Source of the DNA: Streptomyces iranensis | GTDB taxonomy: Bacteria; Actinomycetota; Actinomycetes; Streptomycetales; Streptomycetaceae | Length of the DNA: 64,000 bases | Assembly (NCBI RefSeq): GCF_017874715.1 | Contig: NZ_JAGGLR010000010.1 | Span: 1 to 64,000, forward strand | Reading direction: 5' to 3' | Part shown: one piece after another, positions 30,998 through 38,893 of the stretch | How positions within the stretch are numbered: the first letter of the stretch is position 1 | How the letters are laid out: the number at the start of each line of letters is the position of its first letter | Notes under the pieces: model-generated | Database searches by the model: none | What the model was told of the DNA's origin: nothing | The model's input: the letters and a program-made list of their open reading frames with translations, nothing else | Position numbers and translations under genes: made by a program

Positions 30998-31402
30998 CTA
31001 GTTGACCGGAAGGCCTGCCGCGCGCCACGCCTGGAAGCCGCCGATCAGATCGGTCGCCCGCGCCAGCCCCAGCCGGCGCAGCGAGACCGCGGCGAAGCTG
31101 GACGCGTAGCCCTCGTTGCACACCACCACAACCCGCAGATCGTGGTGGGTGGCCTCGGGCAGCCGGTGGTCGCACTGCGGGTCGAGCCGCCACTCCAGCT
31201 CGTTCCGCTCGACGATCAGCGCCCCCGGGATGGTGCCGTCGCGCTCCCGCAGCGCCGCGTACCGGATGTCCACCAGCAGTGCGCCCTCGACCTGCGCCGC
31301 GGCGGCGTCGAGGGGCTCCAGCCGGTCGAGCTCTTCACGGGCCTCGGCCAGCAGCTCGTCCACGCTCCGCTTGGTCGTGTCGGTCGTGCCCATCGCGTTC
31401 AT
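30998..31402 (-). CDS. Rhodanese-like sulfurtransferase
   Basis: A 134-residue single-domain rhodanese. The domain runs from about 30 to 132 with LLVDIRY, GTIPGALIVERNELEWR, the active-site loop VVVVCNEGYASSFAA (catalytic Cys), and DLIGGFQAWRAAGLPV. It moves sulfane sulfur between thiols. The ATG at 31402 overlaps the stop of the cysteine dioxygenase (ATGA) and has GAGGAG upstream, so the two are coupled. The pairing suggests joint handling of excess cysteine sulfur. Confidence 0.9.
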   Translation of the reverse strand: MNAMGTTDTTKRSVDELLAEAREELDRLEPLDAAAAQVEGALLVDIRYAALRERDGTIPGALIVERNELEWRLDPQCDHRLPEATHHDLRVVVVCNEGYASSFAAVSLRRLGLARATDLIGGFQAWRAAGLPVN

Positions 31403-31974
31403 CCCCACTCCTCGGGCCGCTCGACCTGCTCCAGCCGCAGCGTCTGACCGGTGCGGCTGTAGCGCCGCATGAGCGGCAGCGGCGGATAGTAGGCGTGCAC
31501 CGACACCGCATGCTCGGTGTCGGACGGGTTGATCACCTCATGCACATGATGCGGTCCGAAGGCCCGGCCACGTCCTGCGGGCAGCCGCCGCTCGCGGTCC
31601 ACACCGTCGGCCAGCTCCAGGGTCTTCCAGCCCTCGGTGGGCAGCCGCGCGGCGAGTGACTGCTCGTTGAGCTCACCCGCCGCCGAGACGAAGGCGCCAT
31701 GGGAGCCGCCGTGGTCGTGCCAGCCGGTGCCGGTGCCCGGAGGCCAGCCGATCAGCCAGGCCTCGCTGCCGCCCGGCCCGGCGAGGCGCAGCCAGGTGCG
31801 GCCCTCCGGATCGAGCGGAAGCGAGGCGACGAGCTCGGCGTCGGCGGCGGTCCGGCGGGCGAAGTCGAGCAGTTCCGCGGCGCTGGGCGGGGCGACGGGG
31901 CCGGACGCGGGGTCCGTGACGAGGTCCGCGGAGGGGCGCACGGGACTGGAGGGGGAAGTGCGTACGTCGGGCAC
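31399..31974 (-). CDS. Cysteine dioxygenase type I
   Basis: A 191-residue cupin-fold non-haem iron enzyme that oxidises cysteine to cysteine sulfinate. Iron ligands are visible in GTGWHDHGGSHGAF (the H-x-H pair) and the later HHVHEVINPSD histidine. A conserved YYPPLPLMRRY segment is near the end. GTG at 31974 was chosen because it follows AGGACGGTTCTCT. The frame continues to 32058 through the end of a separate leader peptide region. Upstream on the same transcript is a cysteine-rich leader ORF, and downstream is the coupled rhodanese. Confidence 0.9.
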   Translation of the reverse strand: MPDVRTSPSSPVRPSADLVTDPASGPVAPPSAAELLDFARRTAADAELVASLPLDPEGRTWLRLAGPGGSEAWLIGWPPGTGTGWHDHGGSHGAFVSAAGELNEQSLAARLPTEGWKTLELADGVDRERRLPAGRGRAFGPHHVHEVINPSDTEHAVSVHAYYPPLPLMRRYSRTGQTLRLEQVERPEEWG

Positions 31975-32035
31975 AGAGAACCGTCCTGAATGATCGCGAA
32001 AGGGGCGCGGCCGCGCCGCGCGGGAAAGAGGCGGA

Positions 32036-32125
32036 TCAACAGGACGGACGACAGACACAGCCCGCGTAGCGGACCAGGTCCAGATGGACCCTCCGCCAGA
32101 AGCGAGGCAAGCAGGTGTCAGTCAC
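32036..32125 (-). CDS. Cysteine-rich leader peptide (uORF)
   Basis: A 29-codon ORF on the minus strand, GTG at 32125 to TGA at 32036, read by hand. It starts MTDTCLPRF, continues with a VHLDLVRYAG segment, and ends GCVCRPSC followed by stop: three of the last eight codons are cysteine. The VDLVRVxG..C pattern is the one I recall for Streptomyces putative leader peptides before sulfur genes. It ends 61 bases before the cysteine dioxygenase start. A promoter matched at -35/-10 would start the mRNA on the GTG itself. Likely role: ribosome pausing at Cys codons to sense cysteine. Confidence 0.7.
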   Translation of the reverse strand: MTDTCLPRFWRRVHLDLVRYAGCVCRPSC

Positions 32126-32132
32126 GCTGCGA

Positions 32133-32162
32133 AGTGAATCATGTGCCGGAAAGGAAGGTCAA
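32133..32162 (-). promoter_or_regulatory. Promoter of the leader-cysteine dioxygenase operon
   Basis: On the minus strand: TTGACC (32162-32157), an 18-base spacer, TTCACT (32138-32133). Seven bases later comes the GTG of the leader ORF at 32125, so the mRNA is predicted to be leaderless. Confidence 0.55.
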
Positions 32163-32194
32163 CCTCACCGGCCCGGACCTCGATGCGCGCCCGG

Positions 32195-32330
32195 ATCACG
32201 CACGCCCCGGAGACGACCACGCACGCCCGCGGACCGACCAAGCACGCCCGCGGACGACCACCCGCGCCCCGCGGACGACCACCCGCGCCCCGCGGACGAC
32301 CACCCGCGCCCGAACACGCACCACGCGCCC
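32195..32330. repeat. GC-rich 21-bp tandem repeats
   Basis: Three near-perfect copies of a 21-bp unit (GCGGACGACCACCCGCGCCCC) occupy 32250-32311, with degenerate copies on the left. They lie between the FAD monooxygenase stop and the leader-peptide promoter. No gene is supported here; open frames through it are Pro/Arg-only. Confidence 0.75.
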
Positions 32331-32399
32331 GGAGACGCGGCCGGGGGCAGGAGTGTCAACCCCCGGCGCGCCCCGCTGAGCCCGCGCTTCCCGTACGCA

Positions 32400-34139
32400 C
32401 TACCGCCGTGCGCTCGCCTCCGCCGGGGCGCCCCTGGCCGCGTTCCCGCCCCGGGCCGCGTCCGCGCACACGTACAGCGCGCTCGGCCGCACCCCCGACA
32501 GCGCCGCGGCGAGATGGCCGTCCGGCCGCACCAGTAGCACGGTGTGCGCCGGGGCGCCCGGGTACGCCTCGGTGACCAGCAACTCGGTGCGCAGGGGCAG
32601 CGCCGCGACGGCCGCCGCCAGCCGCGGCATCAGCCCGGCCCGCATCCAGTGGCGGCGGTCCCACACCCCGGTGCCGGGGGCGACCAGCACCACCAGCAGC
32701 TCCCGGCCGAGCCGCTCCCGCAGCCGTACGACCGAACCGTCCGGCGCGGTCACCGGCACATCGGCGACCGGCGCCCCGAGCGCCGTCCCCACCGTGACCG
32801 AGCCGTCCGGCGGCGCGGCCGGGGCCAGCGGCGAACGGTCGTAGACGGGCGGCGCGCCCAGCGGACCCCGCCCGAGGTGACCCTCGGTGAGCAGCGTGTC
32901 GTGCCCGCGCGCCCCGCCGGGCCGCACGGTGCGCCGTACCGCGTGCCAGCCGCCGGCCGCGCGCACCAGCGGCAGCGCCTGGTCCGCCGCGCGCAGCCGG
33001 GCCCCGACGGCTCCGCGCCGCTCCGCCTGGTAGCTGTCCAGGAGCGCGTCCGAGGCCCCGTGGTGCCAGGCGAGGGACAGTTTCCAGGCGAGGTTGTCGA
33101 CGTCCCGCAGCCCTTCCTCGAACCCCTGGGTGCCGAGCGCGCCCAGCAGATGGGCGGCGTCCCCGGCCAGGAAGGCGCGCCCGACGCGCCAGCGCAGCGC
33201 GAGCCGGTGGTGCACGGTGTGCACGCCGGTGTCCAGGAGTTCATAGGGGGGCTCGGATTCGCCGCACCACCCCGCGAGGGTGTCGCGCACCCGCACCATC
33301 AGGGCGTCAGGGGTGACAAGGTCGCGGCCGGGCGGCAGCAGCCAGTCGATCCGCCACAGGCCGTGCGGCAGCGGCTTGGCGGTGACCTCGGCGTCGATGC
33401 TGCGCCAGGGCGGGGAGCGGTGCAGCAGGGCCTCGCCGGGCCAGGGGAGTTCGGCCCGCAGCGCCGCGACGGCATGCCGCTCCACCGCCGTACGGCCCGG
33501 GAAGCGCACGCCGAGGAGCTTGCGGACGGTGGATCGCGGCCCGTCGCAGCCCACCAGATAGCTGCCCCGCCACCAGGTGGCCTGGGCGCCCCGGGTGCGC
33601 ACCCCGACCCCGTGGTCGTCCTGCTCCAGGTCGTCGATCCGGGTTCCGGAGACGATCCGGACGAGGTCCTCGTCGCCCATGGCGGCCAGCGAGCCCCGCA
33701 GCGCCCTGGTGAGCTCGTGCTGGGGCAGATGCAGCGGTGAGGGCGCCGACACCGGCGCCGACTCGTCCTCGGAGGCGGACCCGTCACCCTCGGGAGCGTC
33801 CATGGCCTCCGTAAGGCCGCCGCCCCAGCCGCCGGTGCCGCGCTCGGGCGACGGCGGACCGCCGAAGAGGCCGCCGGGAGTGAGGGGCACCTGCCGCACC
33901 AGCTGCCGCCGCCGCATCGTGCGCCATCCGGTCCACGGCCGGGTGCGGGCGGTGACCCGGCAGCCCAGCCGCTCCAGCAGGGCGGCGGCGTCCGGGCGCA
34001 GCACGACGGTGCGGGCCAGGCGGCTCTCCTCGGCTTCCGTGGACTCGTCCAGCAGGATGACGGGCACCTCGAGGCGCGCGAGGGCGAGGGCCAGGGTCAG
34101 GCCGACCGGGCCCGCCCCGGCGACGATCACCGGGTCCAC
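32400..34139 (-). CDS. FAD-dependent aromatic-ring monooxygenase (PheA/TfdB type)
   Basis: A 579-residue flavoprotein hydroxylase. The Rossmann FAD motif VIVAGAGPVGLTLA is at the very start. A DG-type motif VGCDGPRSTVRKLLG lies near the middle, and the ribityl-binding GRAFLAGDAAHLLGALGTQG follows. A thioredoxin-like C-terminal domain (about 450-560) is typical of phenol and 3-hydroxyphenylpropionate hydroxylases. An acidic Ser/Glu-rich insertion lies at about 115-145. GTG at 34139 was chosen because it is preceded by AGGA and followed directly by the FAD motif; ATG 34226 is possible. The substrate cannot be told. Confidence 0.85.
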   Translation of the reverse strand: MDPVIVAGAGPVGLTLALALARLEVPVILLDESTEAEESRLARTVVLRPDAAALLERLGCRVTARTRPWTGWRTMRRRQLVRQVPLTPGGLFGGPPSPERGTGGWGGGLTEAMDAPEGDGSASEDESAPVSAPSPLHLPQHELTRALRGSLAAMGDEDLVRIVSGTRIDDLEQDDHGVGVRTRGAQATWWRGSYLVGCDGPRSTVRKLLGVRFPGRTAVERHAVAALRAELPWPGEALLHRSPPWRSIDAEVTAKPLPHGLWRIDWLLPPGRDLVTPDALMVRVRDTLAGWCGESEPPYELLDTGVHTVHHRLALRWRVGRAFLAGDAAHLLGALGTQGFEEGLRDVDNLAWKLSLAWHHGASDALLDSYQAERRGAVGARLRAADQALPLVRAAGGWHAVRRTVRPGGARGHDTLLTEGHLGRGPLGAPPVYDRSPLAPAAPPDGSVTVGTALGAPVADVPVTAPDGSVVRLRERLGRELLVVLVAPGTGVWDRRHWMRAGLMPRLAAAVAALPLRTELLVTEAYPGAPAHTVLLVRPDGHLAAALSGVRPSALYVCADAARGGNAARGAPAEASARR

Positions 34140-34256
34140 GGTGCGGTTCCTGTGGCCCTGCGGGTCGTACGTGACGTACGGAAATTGGCAGTTGGAACCC
34201 GGTGAGCGATCACAGAAAGCATGCAACCCACTGCCGCTGCCCGCGTCAAGCGACGA

Positions 34257-34284
34257 AGGGCGGTGGCGCGCGCGCCACCGCCCT
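34257..34284 (-). terminator. Terminator of the gluABCD operon
   Basis: A perfect 28-base palindrome AGGGCGGTGGCGCG/CGCGCCACCGCCCT with only a minimal loop, about 90 bases after the gluD stop and before the next gene on the same strand. Confidence 0.75.
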
Positions 34285-34372
34285 GGTAGGGGTCTCGCTC
34301 ATCCGCCCGGCCCCGGGCGGCGTCCGCCCGACTCCCCGGACGGCGTCCGCCCGGAGGGCCGGGGGCGTCCCC

Positions 34373-35317
34373 TCAGTTCGTCTTGCCCGCGGACGCGTCC
34401 GGAGCGGAGGTCGCGGACTGGTCGACGACATCGAGCGCGTCGGCGGCCGCGAGCGGCTGTCCGGCGTCCGCGACCCGGATGCCGGTCTTGGCGCGCCGGC
34501 CGCGCCGCTCGATCCAGGTGGCGAGGGCGGAGAGGGCCAGGCACATCGCGATGTAGATGACACCGCCGACGATGATCACCGGGACGTAGGGGTTCTCGTC
34601 GTTGACCACGGTGTTGCCGGCCAGCTGCTGAAGCTGGAACAGCAGCTCCTGGTAGGTGATGACATAGCCGAGGGAGGTGTCCTTCAGCGTCACCACCAGC
34701 TGGCTGATGATGGTCGGCAGCATCGCCCTTACGGCCTGCGGCACCAGGACCGTCATCATGACCTGGGTCTTGCGCATGCCCAGGGCGTACGCGGCCTCGC
34801 GCTGGCCTCTGGGCACCGAATTGATGCCCGCCCGCAGGACCTCGGCCTGGACCGAGCCGTTGTAGACGGTCAGGCCGATGACCAGGGCCCAGAAGCCGGT
34901 GTTGTCACCGCTGAGCCCCAGGTCCGAGCGGTAGGTCAGGAAGAGCACCCACAGCACGTAGATGGTGATCAGCAGCGGGACGGCCCGGAACAGCTCGATG
35001 AAGCCGGTCGCGAACCAGCGGACGGGCTTGTGGTCCGAGAGCCGGCCGGTGGCCAGCAGCACACCGAGGGCGAGGGAGAGGACCGCCGCGACCGCGAACA
35101 CCTTCAGGGTGGTGACCACACCGTCGCGGATGCTGGTCCGCACCCCCGCGTAGTTGAAGATGTCCCACATCTCGGGCGCGAACTGACCTTTGGCGTTCAG
35201 CCGTACCACCGCGAAGGCGATCAGCCCGAGCACGGCCAGACCGCCGACCACGGAGAAGACGCGGTTCCGGACGCGCGCCTTGGGGCCGGGGGCGTCGTAC
35301 AGGACGCTCGAGCTCAT
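34373..35317 (-). CDS. gluD: GluD: glutamate ABC transporter permease
   Basis: A 314-residue inner-membrane permease of the polar amino-acid (HAAT) family, with five to six helices. The EAA loop that contacts the ATPase is AEVLRAGINSVPRGQREAAYALGM. The first 35 residues and the last 35 (Ala/Asp/Ser-rich) are cytoplasmic tails. ATG 35317 overlaps the gluC stop (ATGA). In S. coelicolor gluABCD with gluRK is the described glutamate uptake and sensing locus, and this order is the same. Confidence 0.92.
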   Translation of the reverse strand: MSSSVLYDAPGPKARVRNRVFSVVGGLAVLGLIAFAVVRLNAKGQFAPEMWDIFNYAGVRTSIRDGVVTTLKVFAVAAVLSLALGVLLATGRLSDHKPVRWFATGFIELFRAVPLLITIYVLWVLFLTYRSDLGLSGDNTGFWALVIGLTVYNGSVQAEVLRAGINSVPRGQREAAYALGMRKTQVMMTVLVPQAVRAMLPTIISQLVVTLKDTSLGYVITYQELLFQLQQLAGNTVVNDENPYVPVIIVGGVIYIAMCLALSALATWIERRGRRAKTGIRVADAGQPLAAADALDVVDQSATSAPDASAGKTN

Positions 35318-35961
35318 CGGGCCACCTCCAGGCGGTTCTCCAGCAGCCGGAAGAGACCGCTGATGGCGAACGTGATGACCAGGTAGCACAGCGCGATCCA
35401 CAGGAAGATCCAGCCGATCGCGAAGCCCTTGTCACTCAGCAGCTTCGAGACATTGAACAGTTCGGTGTTGCTGAACGCCCCGGCGATGGCCGAGTTCTTG
35501 GTGAGCGCGATGAAGATGCTGCTCATGGGGGGAATCACGGACCGGGTGGCCTGGGGGAGGACGATCAGCCGCAGGGTCTGGAAGAAGGTCATCCCCAGGC
35601 TGCGGGCGGCCTCCGCCTGGCCGAGCGGCACGGTGTTGATACCGGACCGCACGGCCTCGCAGACGAAGGACGACGTGTAGCAGCCCAGCGCCATCATGGC
35701 GAGGACGAAGGGGCTCGTCCCCGGGAAGAAGATCTGCGGGATCACGAAGAACGAGATCAGGAACAGCAGGGTCAGCGGGGTGTTGCGCAGCAGGGTGACC
35801 CAGGCCGTCCCGAACGCCCGCAGCGGCGGTATGGGCGATACCCGGAAGCCGGCTATGACGACGCCCAGCACGAGAGCCAGCGCCGCACTGGCCGCCGTGA
35901 TGGAGAGGGTTCCCAGGAACCCCTCCCGGAACTGGGGCAAATGATCGAGAAGTACGTTCAT
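35314..35961 (-). CDS. gluC: GluC: glutamate ABC transporter permease
   Basis: A 215-residue permease with about five helices and the HAAT loop CEAVRSGINTVPLGQAEAARSLGM. It pairs with GluD to form the membrane channel. It is 110 bases downstream of gluB and translationally coupled to gluD. A direct duplication of CCCTGCTCAGTA lies around 36053-36077 at the gluB 3' end. Confidence 0.92.
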   Translation of the reverse strand: MNVLLDHLPQFREGFLGTLSITAASAALALVLGVVIAGFRVSPIPPLRAFGTAWVTLLRNTPLTLLFLISFFVIPQIFFPGTSPFVLAMMALGCYTSSFVCEAVRSGINTVPLGQAEAARSLGMTFFQTLRLIVLPQATRSVIPPMSSIFIALTKNSAIAGAFSNTELFNVSKLLSDKGFAIGWIFLWIALCYLVITFAISGLFRLLENRLEVAR

Positions 35962-36071
35962 CGATTCTCCGCGGTAGCGGTCAGGTCAGCGGCGTGCGGA
36001 GCGCACCGGCTTCGGGGTGAACAGGCGAACGGGTGAGCGAGCGGGCGGATGGCCCTGCTCAGTAACCCTGC

Positions 36072-36983
36072 TCAGTAGCGCGGCAGGGGCGTCTTCGGCG
36101 CGACGTAGGAGGAGCCGGACTTGCCGAGCGTGCCCTCGTACGCCTTCTTGTAGTCGCCGTTCTTGATGTGCTTCTCGAGCGAGTCGGAGATCGCGTCGCG
36201 GAGCGCCTTGTCGCTCTTGTCCATGCCGACGCCGTACGGCTCCTCGGTGAACGGCTTGCCGACCACGTGCAGCTTGCTCGGGCGCTGGGCGGCGTAGCCC
36301 TTGAGGATGGCGTCATCGGTGGTGACCGCGTCGACCTGGCCGTCGAGCAGCTGCTTGACGCAGAGCGAGTACTTGCTCAGCTCGGTGGTCTTGGCGCCGT
36401 ACTTCGGCTTCTTGATCTCCTGGAGCGGGGTGGAGCCGACGATCGAGCAGACCTTCTTGCCCTTGATGCTGTCCGGGCCGGTGATCTTGCCCTTGTCCTC
36501 CTCGCGGACCAGGAGGTCGGCGCCGGCGGTGAGGTACGGGCCCGCGAAGCCGACCTGCTTCTTGCGCTCGTCGTTGATGGTGTACGTGCCGACGTAGTAG
36601 TCGACCTGGCCCTTGGAGATCGAGGTCTCGCGGACGTTGGAGTCCACCGTCTTGAAGCTGATCTTGTCCGCGGAGAAGCCGAGGTCGGCGGCGACCATCT
36701 TGGCGATCTCGATGTCGAAGCCGGAGCGCTTGCCCTCGGTGTCCTGGAACCCGAGGAAGGGCTGGTCGGCCTTGGCGCCGATGACGATCTTGCCGCGCTT
36801 CTGCGCCGCTTTCAGGGTCGGCGAGTCGATCTTCACATCCTTCGCGACCGTGTAGTCGCCGCTGAAGACCTCGCCGCCCTTCGGCTTGTCCCCGGCGTTG
36901 CCCTTCTCGCCGCCACAGGCGGTCGCCGTCGCGGCCAGCGCGAGAACCACCGTGGCCGCCGCGGCCGTCTTACGAATCCTCAT
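36072..36983 (-). CDS. gluB: GluB: glutamate-binding lipoprotein
   Basis: A 303-residue extracytoplasmic substrate-binding protein. The lipoprotein signal runs through ATVVLALAATATAC with lipid-modified Cys23. The mature part has family-3 segments FDIEIAKMVAADLGF, VDYYVGTYTINDERKKQVGFAGPYL and AVTTDDAILKGY. ATG 36983 is preferred over 36992 because AGAGGG then has normal spacing. It lies 98 bases downstream of gluA; that gap holds two inverted repeats. Confidence 0.93.
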   Translation of the reverse strand: MRIRKTAAAATVVLALAATATACGGEKGNAGDKPKGGEVFSGDYTVAKDVKIDSPTLKAAQKRGKIVIGAKADQPFLGFQDTEGKRSGFDIEIAKMVAADLGFSADKISFKTVDSNVRETSISKGQVDYYVGTYTINDERKKQVGFAGPYLTAGADLLVREEDKGKITGPDSIKGKKVCSIVGSTPLQEIKKPKYGAKTTELSKYSLCVKQLLDGQVDAVTTDDAILKGYAAQRPSKLHVVGKPFTEEPYGVGMDKSDKALRDAISDSLEKHIKNGDYKKAYEGTLGKSGSSYVAPKTPLPRY

Positions 36984-37005
36984 GGTGCCCATCCCTCTGT
37001 GTTCA

Positions 37006-37022
37006 GTACGTGGTTCACGTAC
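37006..37022. promoter_or_regulatory. Inverted repeat upstream of gluB
   Basis: GTACGTG (37006-37012) and CACGTAC (37016-37022) form a perfect seven-base dyad around GTT, 23 bases before the gluB start. A second GC-rich dyad (GCCGGGC/GCCCGGC type) is nearby at about 37045-37072. These may stabilise or attenuate the gluA-gluB message, or bind a regulator. Confidence 0.5.
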
Positions 37023-37081
37023 GCAGTGGCGAACGTGGAGCGTCTGCCGGGCCGAATGCGGGCCCGGCGGGCTCGGCGGGC

Positions 37082-37858
37082 TCAGTGGTGAAGGATCTTC
37101 GACAGGAAGTCCTTGGCCCGGTCGCTGCGGGGGTTGTTGAAGAACTGCTCCGGCTCGGCCTCTTCGACGATCCGGCCGTCGGCCATGAAGACCACCCGGT
37201 TCGCCGCGGAGCGGGCGAAGCCCATCTCATGTGTGACGACGACCATCGTCATGCCGTCCCGGGCGAGCTGCTGCATGACCTCCAGCACCTCGTTGATCAT
37301 TTCCGGGTCCAGCGCCGAGGTCGGCTCGTCGAAGAGCATCACCTTCGGGTCCATGGCCAGGGCGCGGGCGATCGCCACGCGCTGTTGCTGGCCACCGGAC
37401 AGCTGGGCGGGGTACTTGTCCGCCTGGGCGCCGACGCCGACCCGGTCGAGCAGCGTGCGGGCCTTCTCCTCGGCAGCCTTCTTGTCCGCCTTACGGACCT
37501 TGATCTGGCCCAGCATCACGTTCTCGAGCACCGTCTTGTGCGCGAAGAGGTTGAAGGACTGGAAGACCATGCCGACGTCGGCACGCAGCCGGGCGAGCTC
37601 CCTGCCCTCCTGGGGCAGCGGCTTGCCGTCGATCGTGATGGAGCCGGAGTCGATCGTCTCCAGCCGGTTGACCGTGCGGCACAGCGTCGACTTCCCGGAC
37701 CCGGACGGTCCGATGACGACGACCACTTCGCCGCGGCTGATGGTCAGGTCGATGTCCTGGAGCACATGCAGCGCGCCGAAGTGCTTGTTGACTCCTGACA
37801 GCGCAACCAACGCGTTCGCCACCGGTGCGGCGTCCTTGGTCACCGATACTTCGCTCAT
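37082..37858 (-). CDS. gluA: GluA: glutamate ABC transporter ATPase
   Basis: A 258-residue ABC ATPase of the polar amino-acid class. Walker A is VIGPSGSGKST, the Q-loop is GMVFQSFNLF, the signature is QLSGGQQQRVAIARAL, Walker B is VMLFDEPTSALDPEM, and the H-loop is VVVTHEM. It is the first gene of gluABCD and drives uptake by GluBCD. It is divergent from gluR across 306 bases that hold two strong dyads and a good promoter. Confidence 0.94.
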   Translation of the reverse strand: MSEVSVTKDAAPVANALVALSGVNKHFGALHVLQDIDLTISRGEVVVVIGPSGSGKSTLCRTVNRLETIDSGSITIDGKPLPQEGRELARLRADVGMVFQSFNLFAHKTVLENVMLGQIKVRKADKKAAEEKARTLLDRVGVGAQADKYPAQLSGGQQQRVAIARALAMDPKVMLFDEPTSALDPEMINEVLEVMQQLARDGMTMVVVTHEMGFARSAANRVVFMADGRIVEEAEPEQFFNNPRSDRAKDFLSKILHH

Positions 37859-37872
37859 CGGCGTCTCGCTCC

Positions 37873-37893
37873 GTCCTCCTCGGTTGGGAGGAC
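37873..37893. promoter_or_regulatory. Inverted repeat at the gluA transcription start
   Basis: GTCCTCC (37873-37879) and GGAGGAC (37887-37893) form a perfect dyad with a seven-base loop. It overlaps the predicted gluA start point and the end of the -10 element, and includes the gluA ribosome-site region. It could be an operator for GluR or an RNA hairpin. Confidence 0.5.
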
Positions 37894-37921
37894 ACTAATG
37901 AGCGCCCGCGACCAGCGTCAT
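37892..37921 (-). promoter_or_regulatory. Promoter of gluABCD
   Basis: On the minus strand: ATGACG (37921-37916), an 18-base spacer, TAGTGT (37897-37892). The -10 fits TAnnnT. The start point would be near 37885, within the inverted repeat at 37873-37893. Confidence 0.5.
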
Positions 37922-38110
37922 TACATCTGAGCTGAAATTGAGGATAACGATATGGCCGCGATGCGACACTCTGCGTGAACGGGACGACGCGCGCAGTACC
38001 GGCTGCGTAACGGAAACCAGTGTGTGACCCAATGCGTCTTGACGGCTGCCCGTCGATCGGGGTGGATGCCCTGTGGCCATGTTCGTGGCCGCATTCGAAG
38101 ACATGGTGAC

Positions 38111-38135
38111 GGAGACGCGTACGGGGCGCGTCTCC
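38111..38135. promoter_or_regulatory. Strong inverted repeat in the gluR leader
   Basis: GGAGACGCG (38111-38119) and CGCGTCTCC (38127-38135) form a perfect nine-base dyad around TACGGGG. It ends 29 bases before the gluR start. The arms are good candidates for a GluR operator. The rest of the 306-base gap (37922-38110) has an A+T-richer patch near 37925-37955 and no gene. Confidence 0.55.
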
Positions 38136-38164
38136 GCTGATACGGAAAGGTGGCGGAGGGGCCG

Positions 38165-38875
38165 GTGAGACTGCTGCTCGTCGAGGACGACAACCATGTC
38201 GCCGCGGCCCTGTCCGCCATCCTCTCCAAGCACGGTTTCGAGGTCACCCACGCCCGCAGCGGCGAGGAGGCGCTGCAGGCGCTGCTGCCGGACACCGGCG
38301 CCCCCTTCGGCGTCGTCCTCCTGGACCTCGGCCTGCCCGACCAGGACGGTTTCGAGGTGTGCGGCAAGATCCGCAAGCGCACCGCCACCCCCGTGATCAT
38401 GGTGACGGCACGCGCCGATGTGCGCTCCCGCATACACGGACTCAACCTCGGCGCCGACGACTACGTGGTCAAGCCGTACGACACCATGGAACTGCTCGCC
38501 CGGATCCACGCCGTCAGCCGCCGCACCGCCGCCCACGACCCGGGCCATGGCACCGAGGAGAGCCCGGACGGCTCCCATCCGCCGCTGCGGCTCGGCCCGG
38601 TGACCATCGAGCTGCCCACCCGCCAGGTCTCCGTCAACGGGACGACCGTTTCGCTCACCCGCAAGGAGTTCGATCTGCTCGCCCTGCTCGCCCAGCGCCC
38701 CGGTGTCGTCTTCCGCCGGGAGCAGATCATCAGCGAGGTCTGGCGCACCAGTTGGGAAGGGACGGGGCGCACCCTGGAGGTCCACATCGCCTCCCTGCGC
38801 TCCAAGCTGCGGATGCCCGCCCTGATCGAGACGGTGCGCGGGGTGGGCTATCGCCTCGTCGCCCCGGCCGGCTGA
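38165..38875 (+). CDS. gluR: GluR: OmpR-family response regulator
   Basis: A 236-residue regulator. The receiver (1-115) has LLLVEDDNH, phospho-acceptor Asp54 in VLLDLGLPDQDG, and K in YVVKPYD. The winged-helix DNA-binding domain (about 140-232) has LTRKEFDLLALLAQRPG, RTLEVHIASLRSKL and TVRGVGYRL. GTG 38165 has GGAGGG in place; GTG 38150 does not. In S. coelicolor GluR-GluK senses glutamate and controls the adjacent gluABCD; position and domains agree. A poorly conserved linker (about 117-138) joins the domains. Confidence 0.9.
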   Translation: MRLLLVEDDNHVAAALSAILSKHGFEVTHARSGEEALQALLPDTGAPFGVVLLDLGLPDQDGFEVCGKIRKRTATPVIMVTARADVRSRIHGLNLGADDYVVKPYDTMELLARIHAVSRRTAAHDPGHGTEESPDGSHPPLRLGPVTIELPTRQVSVNGTTVSLTRKEFDLLALLAQRPGVVFRREQIISEVWRTSWEGTGRTLEVHIASLRSKLRMPALIETVRGVGYRLVAPAG

Positions 38876-38893
38876 GCGGCCGGGGCTCCCTCG

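Noticed and set aside
32163..32399. CRISPR-like array at the 21-bp repeats
   Set aside because: The units are contiguous with no spacers and there are no cas genes.
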